Source: Fibrobacter sp. (GTDB taxonomy: Bacteria > Fibrobacterota > Fibrobacteria > Fibrobacterales > Fibrobacteraceae). Taken from it: a stretch of 34,007 nucleotides of DNA. The position numbers and the translations under genes were made by a program. Of the stretch, positions 1 through 6,868 are shown one piece after another. The notes under the pieces are model-generated. The model was given only the letters and a program-made list of their open reading frames with translations. It searched no databases and was not told where the DNA came from. Where the stretch lies: the NCBI RefSeq assembly GCF_017551775.1, contig NZ_JAFZKX010000049.1:1-34007 (forward strand). Direction: 5' to 3'. Position 1 is the stretch's first letter. Every line of letters starts with the position of its first letter.

Positions 1-1
1 A

Positions 2-454
2 AAGTTCTCGACACATGTTTTAGAGTACGATGAATCTCTTGATCGTTGGAACCCTATAGACAGTGTTATTGCAACTTATGACGAGACTATTGATCCAGAC
101 GATCCGATGGCTGATCCCAATAGGGGGCATCGGACGTATCATAATACCCCTTTTAAGAGGTACGCTCTTGCTTCAGATGGAAAGCATCTTTTTGTTGCGG
201 GAGATAGCCCTGTTTATCCGGCGGTGTATATGGGCGATTATGGGGCTCCCTATGGGTTTGAAGAAAAGGGGTGGAAGTTCGTGAAGGGCAATTTTTGCGA
301 TAATTTGAAATGCATGTCGACCGCAGCTACTTACGATATGGAAGCGATAGGCGACACCCTGTATCTGGCTAATTGGAGTGGCGTTTTGAAATTTCCTCTG
401 GCAGACTTGGATAGTGCTATAGCCAAGGAAGAATCATTCCCTAGAGTGAAATAG
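2..454 (+). CDS. C-terminal fragment of an unrecognised protein (5' end outside window)
   Basis: The frame is open from the left edge to a TAG stop, giving about 150 residues; an internal ATG at 107 is not needed because the reading continues upstream of it. The fragment is rich in Asp, Tyr, Gly and Trp, with short stretches such as GDTLYLANWSG and ASDGKHLFVAGD that resemble strands of beta-propeller or WD-like surface proteins. I cannot assign a family. It contains two close Cys (FCDNLKC). A strong hairpin terminator follows 20 bases after the stop, so this is the end of its transcription unit. Function unknown. Confidence 0.75.
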   Translation, partial: KFSTHVLEYDESLDRWNPIDSVIATYDETIDPDDPMADPNRGHRTYHNTPFKRYALASDGKHLFVAGDSPVYPAVYMGDYGAPYGFEEKGWKFVKGNFCDNLKCMSTAATYDMEAIGDTLYLANWSGVLKFPLADLDSAIAKEESFPRVK

Positions 455-473
455 GACTGTTTTTTTCCAAAAA

Positions 474-511
474 CAAGAAACCCGACTCTCTGCGAGCCGG
501 GTTTCTTTTTT
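474..511. terminator. Bidirectional rho-independent terminator
   Basis: Arms 475-488 and 494-507 pair over 10 bp (AAGAAACCCG/CGGGTTTCTT), then one A-C mismatch and a further 3 bp, around a 5-base loop. A T run follows on the plus strand, and the complement of the upstream A-rich stretch gives a T run on the minus strand. It lies between two convergent genes and can serve both. Confidence 0.9.
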
Positions 512-526
512 ATAAAGCGATTTCCG

Positions 527-2140
527 TTAGTCTACTACGCAGCGGACGCTTCCGTATTGGGTGTCGTCAATCTTTGATTTCCCGTGCGGGAAGGCGTAAA
601 GGTTCCTGTTGATCCAGTCGCGTGTATATTTGTGGCCGTAGTCGGAACCGATGTAGTGGGCGTCGAAGTTCAGTTTGTCCCATTTGAGGTTGTAGAACGA
701 ATTGCTGGGTGGATAGGTCCCAGGGAATGTGATGCTTAGCCCGGTTTCGTTGCTGTTGTGGCTGTATTCGCCGTCGAAATCGTCAACGATGTAGCTGCTT
801 ACCAGGTCTTTGTTGTAATCGTACATCTGGTAGAGGGTGTAGTATTCGTCGTAGGTTGCTAGGTGCGAACCCGGCGGGCAGTTGCCCTGCCAGTGTCCGG
901 CAGGTATCGAATCCCCTTCGGCAAGCGCCTGCTTGTGGGTGTAGAGCCTTCCGTAAAGGTTACAGTAATATAGCGAGTCTTCGTAGCAGAGGGAGCCTTC
1001 GAGCGCGTAGTTTAGGTTTTCGGCAAACCAGACGACTCCGTCGATATCGATGGTCTTGTAGTATTGCCCGTCGCGGGTGTCTTGGAATATGCCGTATTCC
1101 TTTTCTGGGTTCAGGAGTATCCACGAAGGCTTGTAGACGGAATCGGTGGCGCGGTCGCGGATGACTCCGTCTATGCAGTTGTATTTTTTGCCGTCGTACT
1201 GGTGCCCGTAACAGACATCGTAGGCAACGTCATCCTGGCAGAATTGCTTGGTGTAGTCGATGTATTTCCCGCCGCACTTGAGGGTGTTGCTGAGGCAGCG
1301 TACGGAGAGCCTGGTGTCGGGTTCGCCGTTGATGAAACATGTCCTTGTAGGCGAAGCGTTCTTGCTTCCCCTGCAGAATGGGTTCGTGTCTCCGTATTCG
1401 GACTGGGGAGCGGTAGAGTCTACTTTAGAGGTGGGGTGCGGGTCGAACTTGAAGAAGACCATCGTACTGTAGTTGCCGAAGTCGTGCGTGGAGGTCCAGA
1501 AGTTTTCGTCGGTTCCGGTTCCGTTGCCGCTCTCGACGGGCTTGGCGTTGAACCCATATTCGTCGGTGCCGTTCCAGTCATCGTAGGCGGGCATGTTCGG
1601 CCAGCCGGTAGTGCTCTTGAGTTTCTGGCCGGCGATATCGTCGCCGCCGGCGTAGGCGACAAGCGTCTTGAATTCGGCGGAGGAGGGGAGGTGGAAACCT
1701 TCTGGGCAGATTTTCTGGGCTTCCTGGGAAACGTACAGGCTGGAATCGCCGTACTTCAGGTCTTCGGCCATCCAGATCTGTGAACCGATGGTGACAAGCT
1801 TGTAGGTCTTGCCGTCGCGGGAGTCGGTGAAGGAATCGCCGGGGGAGGCAAGTCCCGTATCGGAAGAGGAACTTTCTTCCGGGCTCTCCGAGGATTCCGG
1901 GTTAGTAGACGACGAGGAGTTTGCGGTTTCCGATGTGCCGGAAGAGAGCTTCGTGTCGGCCGATGATTTTGCGTCCTCGCTGGACGAGGACTTTGCCTTG
2001 TCCGAAGAGGAGTCGATGGTTTCGGAGCTTTCGGGCTCTTCGGGGGTATCTACCGAGGCGGAGTCGGTACAGGCGGTAATCGCCAAAGAGAGAAATGCTG
2101 CAAGGGGAAGGGCTTTTTTGAACATGATTTTCTTCTTCAT
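527..2140 (-). CDS. Lipoprotein with two Fibrobacter major paralogous (TIGR02145) domains
   Basis: The 537-residue product starts with a lipoprotein signal (basic start, hydrophobic core, ITAC lipobox, Cys24). Residues 30-100 form a Ser/Glu/Asp-rich linker typical of Fibrobacter surface lipoproteins. Two copies of the TIGR02145 (FISUMP) domain follow, about 102-284 and 350-537. Each opens with a D-[ST]-RDG-x-x-Y-K element, continues with I-[GD]-x-x-[IV]-W-[MF]-A-E-[DN]-L and CP-x-G-x-HL, and closes with SVRC. A GGAGA sequence about 10 bases before the ATG supports the start. The family is expanded in Fibrobacter and is generally of unknown function; surface location and binding of a polymer or partner is inference. 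The gene is divergent from the GH9 endoglucanase at 2267. Confidence 0.93.
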   Translation of the reverse strand: MKKKIMFKKALPLAAFLSLAITACTDSASVDTPEEPESSETIDSSSDKAKSSSSEDAKSSADTKLSSGTSETANSSSSTNPESSESPEESSSSDTGLASPGDSFTDSRDGKTYKLVTIGSQIWMAEDLKYGDSSLYVSQEAQKICPEGFHLPSSAEFKTLVAYAGGDDIAGQKLKSTTGWPNMPAYDDWNGTDEYGFNAKPVESGNGTGTDENFWTSTHDFGNYSTMVFFKFDPHPTSKVDSTAPQSEYGDTNPFCRGSKNASPTRTCFINGEPDTRLSVRCLSNTLKCGGKYIDYTKQFCQDDVAYDVCYGHQYDGKKYNCIDGVIRDRATDSVYKPSWILLNPEKEYGIFQDTRDGQYYKTIDIDGVVWFAENLNYALEGSLCYEDSLYYCNLYGRLYTHKQALAEGDSIPAGHWQGNCPPGSHLATYDEYYTLYQMYDYNKDLVSSYIVDDFDGEYSHNSNETGLSITFPGTYPPSNSFYNLKWDKLNFDAHYIGSDYGHKYTRDWINRNLYAFPHGKSKIDDTQYGSVRCVVD

Positions 2141-2160
2141 AGGGAAATTCTCCGCATTGC

Positions 2161-2166
2161 AATATA
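2161..2166 (-). promoter_or_regulatory. Probable -10 element of the TIGR02145 lipoprotein gene
   Basis: TATATT on the minus strand, about 20 bases before the start codon and just upstream of the GGAGA ribosome-binding sequence. The same hexamer recurs upstream of many genes in the window. No clear -35 box is seen. Confidence 0.5.
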
Positions 2167-2214
2167 GAAAAACTCGGGTACGGGGAAAGGCTCCTGTTTC
2201 CTGCTGAAAACACG

Positions 2215-2251
2215 AAATGCGCCCGCAGTTGCTCCTTTACGGCGCATTTTT
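2215..2251 (+). terminator. Terminator-like hairpin inside a divergent intergenic region
   Basis: AAATGCGCC (2215-2223) and GGCGCATTT (2241-2249) are perfect complements around a 17-base loop, and the right arm runs into a T run. It sits just upstream of the GH9 start, where no upstream plus-strand gene needs terminating. It may insulate the GH9 promoter or act on a short leader RNA; role uncertain. Confidence 0.45.
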
Positions 2252-2254
2252 AGG

Positions 2255-2260
2255 TATATT
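2255..2260 (+). promoter_or_regulatory. Probable -10 element of the GH9 gene
   Basis: TATATT ends 6 bases before the GH9 ATG at 2267, so a start of transcription at the usual distance would fall on or next to the start codon. No good -35 box is visible. Confidence 0.4.
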
Positions 2261-2266
2261 CAGGGT

Positions 2267-4000
2267 ATGAGTGTATACAAGAATGTTTTTTATTCAGGCG
2301 CGGTCATGGCTGCGCTTTCTCTGTCTGCGGTTACCGCTTCTGCGGGCCCACTCGTGAACCAGCTGGGTTATTACCCCGAAGCCGAAAAGAGCGTTGTCTA
2401 CCCGGGCAACGATGCGAACGGCCTCGAAGTGCGTGACCTGAACGGCAAGACGGTGCTCAAGCTCGACGCCCCTGACGTGTACGACTGGGATTACAGCGGC
2501 GAGGAAGTGCAGACTTTTGATATCTCGGCGATCAAGACTCCGGGAACCTACCGCCTGTTCCGCGGCGGCGCCTATGTGGGCAACCCGATTACGGTCGGGA
2601 AGAATGTTTACGAAGACCTGGTGAAGGCTAGCCTCAAGTGGTTCTACTACCAGCGCGCGAGCATGCCGCTCTTGCCGCAGTATGCGGGCAAGTGGGCGCG
2701 CGCCGCGGGCCACATGGATGACAAGGTTATCATTTACGGTTCCGACAAGGTGACCGGCGGCAAGGGCGCCGGGAAGGTCATCAATTCCGCCCGTGGCTGG
2801 TACGATGCCGGCGACTACGGCAAGTATATCGTGAACTCCGGCATTACCGTGTTCACCCTGCTCGAGATTTACGAGCACTTCCCGAAGTACATGGATTCGC
2901 TTACCTGGAACATTCCGCGCGAATTCCCGAAGTACCCGGAACTGCTCGAAGAAATCCGCTACAACCTGGACTGGATGCTCACCCTGCAGGACAAGGACGG
3001 CGGTGTTTACCACAAGGTGACGACGCTGAAGTTCGGCGGGAGCGTGCTGCCCGAAGACGATGTCGCGCCGCGCTATGCGATTATCAAGAACATGCCCGCG
3101 TCGCTTGACTTTGCCGCCGTGATGGCGCAGGCGAGCGTGGTCTACAGGAATATCGACAAGGCCTACGCCGACAAGATGCTCAAGGCGGCGGAAAGCGCTT
3201 ACGCCTGGGCGAAGAAGAACCCGAAGGCGATTTACAAGCAGCCTGCCGACGTGCAGACGGGTGGCTACGTGCCCGGTGACGAAGACGGCAAGGACGAATT
3301 CCGTTTTGCCGCCGCTGAACTCTACCGCGCGACCAAGAAGAAGAACTACCAGGACGACCTGAAGAAGAATCCGTTCACGGCGAATGGCGCCTGGTGGGGC
3401 GATGTGAACATGCTCTCCGCGTTCCGCGTGGCGCTCGATTCTACAGTATTCGACAAGGACCTCGTCGCTGCCGCGAAGAAGGTCGTGATGACCGAGGCGA
3501 ACAACCTGCGTGCCGTGGGCGACACGAGCGCCTACCGCCTGCCCGCTTTCCCGTGGAGCTGGAACTGGGGCTCCAACAGCGCGATGGCGAACAACGGCAT
3601 GGTGCTGGTACACGCCTACCTGCTTACGGGTGACAAGAGCTACCTGGATGGCGCACAGCAGTGCCTCGATTACTTGCTCGGCAAGAACCCGATGGACATT
3701 ACCTACGTGACGGGATTCGGTTACAGGAGCCCGCGCAACCCGCACCACCGCCCGAGCGAATCTGACTTGGTGGACGATCCGGTGCCCGGCATGCTCGTGG
3801 GTGGCCCGCATTTGGGCAAGCAGGATATCAACCTGGACGGCAAGGAACATTGGAAGTGCCCGAACTATGCCGCCGCCGACAAGCCGGCGCTCGCCTACAT
3901 CGACGACCGCTGCAGCTATGCGACCAACGAGGTGGCCATCAACTGGAACGCGCCGCTCGCGTACTTGGCTGCCGCTCTCGAGGCGATTTACAGCAAGTAA
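2267..4000 (+). CDS. Secreted GH9 endoglucanase (cellulase) with N-terminal Ig-like domain
   Basis: The 577-residue product has a signal peptide with predicted cleavage near ASA-G (residue 26-27). An N-terminal cellulase Ig-like (CelD_N type) domain spans about 28-110, opening with the characteristic NQLGYYP. The GH9 (alpha/alpha)6 catalytic domain covers about 118-575. It keeps the expected active-site elements: the DAGDY motif (Asp180, Asp183; the catalytic base lies here), the substrate-binding histidines in RSPRNPHHRP (His493/494), and the second signature with Asp546/Asp547 and proton donor Glu555 in ATNEVAIN. There is no carbohydrate-binding module and no sorting tail after the catalytic domain. 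It should cut internal beta-1,4-glucan bonds in the periplasm or outside the cell. No Shine-Dalgarno sequence is visible; M1 is chosen because it supplies the basic residue of the signal peptide. It appears monocistronic. Confidence 0.96.
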   Translation: MSVYKNVFYSGAVMAALSLSAVTASAGPLVNQLGYYPEAEKSVVYPGNDANGLEVRDLNGKTVLKLDAPDVYDWDYSGEEVQTFDISAIKTPGTYRLFRGGAYVGNPITVGKNVYEDLVKASLKWFYYQRASMPLLPQYAGKWARAAGHMDDKVIIYGSDKVTGGKGAGKVINSARGWYDAGDYGKYIVNSGITVFTLLEIYEHFPKYMDSLTWNIPREFPKYPELLEEIRYNLDWMLTLQDKDGGVYHKVTTLKFGGSVLPEDDVAPRYAIIKNMPASLDFAAVMAQASVVYRNIDKAYADKMLKAAESAYAWAKKNPKAIYKQPADVQTGGYVPGDEDGKDEFRFAAAELYRATKKKNYQDDLKKNPFTANGAWWGDVNMLSAFRVALDSTVFDKDLVAAAKKVVMTEANNLRAVGDTSAYRLPAFPWSWNWGSNSAMANNGMVLVHAYLLTGDKSYLDGAQQCLDYLLGKNPMDITYVTGFGYRSPRNPHHRPSESDLVDDPVPGMLVGGPHLGKQDINLDGKEHWKCPNYAAADKPALAYIDDRCSYATNEVAINWNAPLAYLAAALEAIYSK

Positions 4001-4053
4001 CGATAAACGGCTTTTAAAACCGGCCGCCCCGTTTTATATGCGACGGGTGCGGC

Positions 4054-4084
4054 TTCTTTATGCAACAAGGCGTTGCATAAAGAA
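4054..4084. promoter_or_regulatory. Perfect 13-bp inverted repeat upstream of the TIGR02147 regulator
   Basis: TTCTTTATGCAAC (4054-4066) and GTTGCATAAAGAA (4072-4084) are exact reverse complements around a 5-base spacer. A related half-site GTTGCATAGAA lies at 4142-4152, immediately before the -35 box at 4156. No T run follows on either strand, so an operator fits better than a terminator. A role in binding the regulator encoded at 4190 is inference. Confidence 0.55.
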
Positions 4085-4155
4085 ATAAAAAATCTAAACT
4101 TTTATAAAAACTTGGGATTTTGATTGAAAAATAACACTTTTGTTGCATAGAACTA

Positions 4156-4184
4156 TTGACAATCGGCTTTCCGGGATGTATAAT
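4156..4184 (+). promoter_or_regulatory. Consensus sigma-70 promoter of the TIGR02147 regulator
   Basis: TTGACA (4156-4161), a 17-base spacer and TATAAT (4179-4184) match the housekeeping consensus exactly. Transcription would begin at about 4190-4192, on the ATG of the gene, implying a leaderless mRNA. Confidence 0.85.
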
Positions 4185-4189
4185 TATAG

Positions 4190-5029
4190 ATGATGAGACC
4201 GATTGTCGAATATTCCGATTTCCGCCAGTACATGCGGGACTACTACGAGGAGCGCAAGCGCTGTTCGGTGTTCTCGTGGCGTGAATTCTCGAAACTCGCG
4301 GGCTTTACCTCGTCTTCGTACATGAAGGTGGTCTGCGACGGCAAGAGCAAGCTGAGCCGTGTCGGGGTGGAACGTACGGGACAGGCCATGGGCCTCGTCG
4401 GGTTCGAGATGGAATATTTCCGCGCCATGGTCGAGTTCGGCCAAAGCGAGACCGAGTTTAAGAAGAAGGCGGCTTACGAGAACATGCTGGCCATCGCCAA
4501 GGCCCACAAGGTCCGCGTGATGGAAGGCGACCTGTTCGAATTTTACGATTCCTGGCACAACCCGGTGGTGCGCGAACTCGCCCCGCTGATGCCGGGCGCC
4601 ACTCCCGGCGATATGGGGAAGATGTGCTGTCCCGAGGTCACTGCGGCGGATGTGCAGAAGAGCCTGAGTTTCCTTACGAGGGCGGGGCTCCTGAAAAAGG
4701 CCGGGAACGACGCCTTCGTGCAGGCCGAGGCCTCGATCGTGGGGACACCGGATGCGACCCGGCTCGCGCTTCGGGGAATGCACGGTCAGATGTCTAGGCT
4801 CGCGACGTCCGCGGTTGAGCTCCCTGTGGACGAGCGCCATTTTAGCGGAATCACCATGGGGCTTTCGCGCAGGAGTTACGAACGCATCGCCAGCCTGATT
4901 GATGAATTCCGCCGTCAGGTTATCGCCGTTGCCGCCGAAGACAAGGATATCGACCAGGTTTACCGCCTGAACATGCAGCTTTTCCCCTTGAGCAGGAAAG
5001 TGAAGGAGTGTGAAAATGAAAAAGCTTGA
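4190..5029 (+). CDS. TIGR02147/DUF4423-family putative transcriptional regulator
   Basis: The 279-residue soluble protein has no signal peptide. It opens with the family's typical start (RPIVEYSDFRQYM), followed by a helix-turn-helix-like stretch at about 27-66 (FSWREFSKLAGF, then a basic segment). The remaining helical region includes the 'SLSFLTRAGLLKK' winged-helix-like element and corresponds to DUF4423. The family is a Fibrobacter paralogous group thought to regulate neighbouring genes; the DNA target is not known. The ATG at 4190 sits 6 bases after a consensus -10 box with no ribosome-binding site, so translation may be leaderless; ATG 4193 is an equivalent alternative. It overlaps the next gene by 14 bases, suggesting translational coupling with the lipoprotein genes that follow. 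Confidence 0.88.
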   Translation: MMRPIVEYSDFRQYMRDYYEERKRCSVFSWREFSKLAGFTSSSYMKVVCDGKSKLSRVGVERTGQAMGLVGFEMEYFRAMVEFGQSETEFKKKAAYENMLAIAKAHKVRVMEGDLFEFYDSWHNPVVRELAPLMPGATPGDMGKMCCPEVTAADVQKSLSFLTRAGLLKKAGNDAFVQAEASIVGTPDATRLALRGMHGQMSRLATSAVELPVDERHFSGITMGLSRRSYERIASLIDEFRRQVIAVAAEDKDIDQVYRLNMQLFPLSRKVKECENEKA

Positions 5030-5783
5030 TTTGTGCATTCCTTTTGTGTTTGTGGTCGCGATTGCATCTTGCCTGTGCACGGGATGCGGGGTCTTTGGTC
5101 TTGCGGGTACGGCCGAAGAACCGAACGAATTTACGGCGGATAATCCGACGAGTAGCTCGTCTCCGTCGTTCGTTCAGCCGGAAATGTCGAGCGAAATGGT
5201 GCCCACGCCGCGCTATTCTTCGGGCGGTGAACTTTCTGGGCCGAATGAATTTGAATCATCATTGAAGGAGCGCTACCTCGCGCAGTTCGGGATAGGTACC
5301 CTCCGGTTTGACGGGCGAGTTCTTTCCGCCAGGGCGACGCAAAGTTGCATCAGTTCTTCGCAAGCATGCGATCCTGACGTTGAAATGGAATTTGAAGGCC
5401 CGTGGCCCCACCGGCTTGATGAACGCAATATCGGCACAGTGGAAAAGTTCTTCCCGGAAGCGGCCGGGGAATATGCGGATCTGGTCGACGCCGTGAGGGA
5501 CGGTTCCGCAAGTGATGATTGCGGGTTGTATGTGATGGCGGTCGATAGCGATTCGAGATTTGCCGCGTTCGTGCTTGCCGGCATCGCGAAGGATACGGTC
5601 TCCGTGTTCGATATTGCGGCGCCAAATTGCAAGGAGGCTGCGGAATATACGGAAATCGGCTTCCTGTTCCGCTATTGCGGTGAAATCGATGAGCGTCCTG
5701 AAATCGTGCACAAGACTGTTGACGTCGATATGCCTGCGGACAAATGTCCGGACCTGCAGTCGGAATGGGTCTTGAAAAGATGA
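5016..5783 (+). CDS. Putative lipoprotein of unknown function, coupled to the regulator
   Basis: I place the start at ATG 5016 because AAGGAG (5003-5008) lies 7 bases ahead; the in-frame GTG at 5010 is too close to it. The 255-residue product has a lipoprotein-type signal: IASC (Cys19) fits the lipobox best, with a second possible Cys at 24. A Ser/Pro-rich linker follows (about 45-75) and then a globular region of about 175 residues with several Cys (pairs near SCISSSQAC, DDCG, APNC, RYCG). I do not recognise the family. The gene overlaps the end of the regulator and lies 44 bases before the next lipoprotein, so the three probably form one unit. Confidence 0.8.
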   Translation: MKKLDLCIPFVFVVAIASCLCTGCGVFGLAGTAEEPNEFTADNPTSSSSPSFVQPEMSSEMVPTPRYSSGGELSGPNEFESSLKERYLAQFGIGTLRFDGRVLSARATQSCISSSQACDPDVEMEFEGPWPHRLDERNIGTVEKFFPEAAGEYADLVDAVRDGSASDDCGLYVMAVDSDSRFAAFVLAGIAKDTVSVFDIAAPNCKEAAEYTEIGFLFRYCGEIDERPEIVHKTVDVDMPADKCPDLQSEWVLKR

Positions 5784-5827
5784 AATTTTTGGGAAGATAA
5801 ATTGGAATCTAAAGAAGGAGTGAAACT

Positions 5828-6784
5828 ATGAAACAGAAAATAATGGTGTTGGGAGCCGCCACGATTTTTGCCGCGCTTGCGCTTGCTGCCTGTGACGACG
5901 CCAATGTAAGTGGGCCAGACCGCACGCCGAGTTCTTCGTCGCACACGCCGAGTTCATCGTCGGTCGTAAGCTCCAGTTCGACTGAACCTGATGGCGAATG
6001 CGTCCACGTTAATCACAAGTGCAATGATTGCGAAGGCCCCGATTGCCCTGTTTATGTTCAGCCTTGCAACGCATGCGATAATTTTGGCATGAAGGCTGTA
6101 GAATGCGGTTCGGGAGAGGCCTATGTGTGCCTGGGCATTTGGACCGAAGAACGCGAAATCTATGACGAAAATTTCTATTGCGGGGAGATTGCGCCATACC
6201 CGTGCATGGAAGATGGAGAAACATGCGGGTACAGGCCTTGCAATCCTGATGGCCCGCGAAACAAGCAGGATTGCTTCACGGGGGAAAATTACGAGTGCGA
6301 GTCCGGTTACTGGCTGCCTGTCGAAAGATGCCGCAGCATTACCGACCAAGGCAATCAGCTTGCGCCGCATTCCTGCGATGTCGAACTTGAGGTTGCCAAG
6401 GATTGCGCCAAGGGCTTTTACATGATGTGCGCCAATGGATATTGGCTTGAAGCGCCGGATTGCGACCGCAGCGCGAGCAGGTGCGGGTACGACGACAACA
6501 AACTTTGCAATGAATTCGACCTCAGGGATTTCTGCAAAGACGATCGCGTGGATAGCGCAAATCATGATAACGGCCTGTTGGACCAAGGAAACGGAGCTGA
6601 CGATTCCGGCCTGGAATCCTGCCTCCACATCACCGATAACGAGTGCGTGCGGACGAAAATGTGCAGCATGACTCCGTGCATGTCAGGGACCACGGCGGTC
6701 GATTGCGCGAATCATGCGGATTATGTCTGTGACGGGGGAGTCTGGATGCGTTTGTCCGATACTGATTCGACCGCGACGGAATAG
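5828..6784 (+). CDS. Cys-rich repeat lipoprotein
   Basis: AAGGAG at 5815-5820 precedes the ATG by 7 bases. The 318-residue product has a clear lipobox (LAAC, Cys22) and a Ser-rich linker (about 35-55). The rest contains 28 further Cys. At least four degenerate units share the pattern C-x(7-11)-[DE]-C, Y-x-C, then G-x-W; the tails read YVCLGIW, YECESGYW, YMMCANGYW and YVCDGGVW. This suggests a string of small disulfide-stabilised modules on the cell surface or in the periplasm. No catalytic motif or family was recognised. It lies downstream of a second lipoprotein and the regulator and ends in a strong terminator. Confidence 0.85.
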   Translation: MKQKIMVLGAATIFAALALAACDDANVSGPDRTPSSSSHTPSSSSVVSSSSTEPDGECVHVNHKCNDCEGPDCPVYVQPCNACDNFGMKAVECGSGEAYVCLGIWTEEREIYDENFYCGEIAPYPCMEDGETCGYRPCNPDGPRNKQDCFTGENYECESGYWLPVERCRSITDQGNQLAPHSCDVELEVAKDCAKGFYMMCANGYWLEAPDCDRSASRCGYDDNKLCNEFDLRDFCKDDRVDSANHDNGLLDQGNGADDSGLESCLHITDNECVRTKMCSMTPCMSGTTAVDCANHADYVCDGGVWMRLSDTDSTATE

Positions 6785-6806
6785 GAACAATAAATCTTTT
6801 CTTTTG

Positions 6807-6830
6807 TTGCTCCTTCACGGAGCAATTTTT
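6807..6830 (+). terminator. Rho-independent terminator
   Basis: TTGCTCC (6807-6813) and GGAGCAA (6819-6825) form a 7-bp stem with a 5-base loop, followed by TTTTT. It closes the 4190-6784 unit. Confidence 0.85.
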
Positions 6831-6844
6831 GTCTACGAAAAGTA

Positions 6845-6850
6845 TATATT
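6845..6850 (+). promoter_or_regulatory. Probable -10 element of the DUF4874/DUF4832 gene
   Basis: TATATT directly after the terminator of the preceding unit and 10 bases before the GGAGG ribosome-binding sequence, leaving a very short leader. Confidence 0.5.
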
Positions 6851-6868
6851 GATATAGATGGAGGAATT

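Noticed and set aside
4054-4084. The inverted repeat after GH9 as its terminator
   Set aside because: The stem is perfect but is followed by an A-rich tract, not T residues, on the plus strand.
5010-5015. GTG start for the lipoprotein gene after the regulator
   Set aside because: It is only one base from the AAGGAG ribosome-binding sequence; ATG 5016 has correct spacing.
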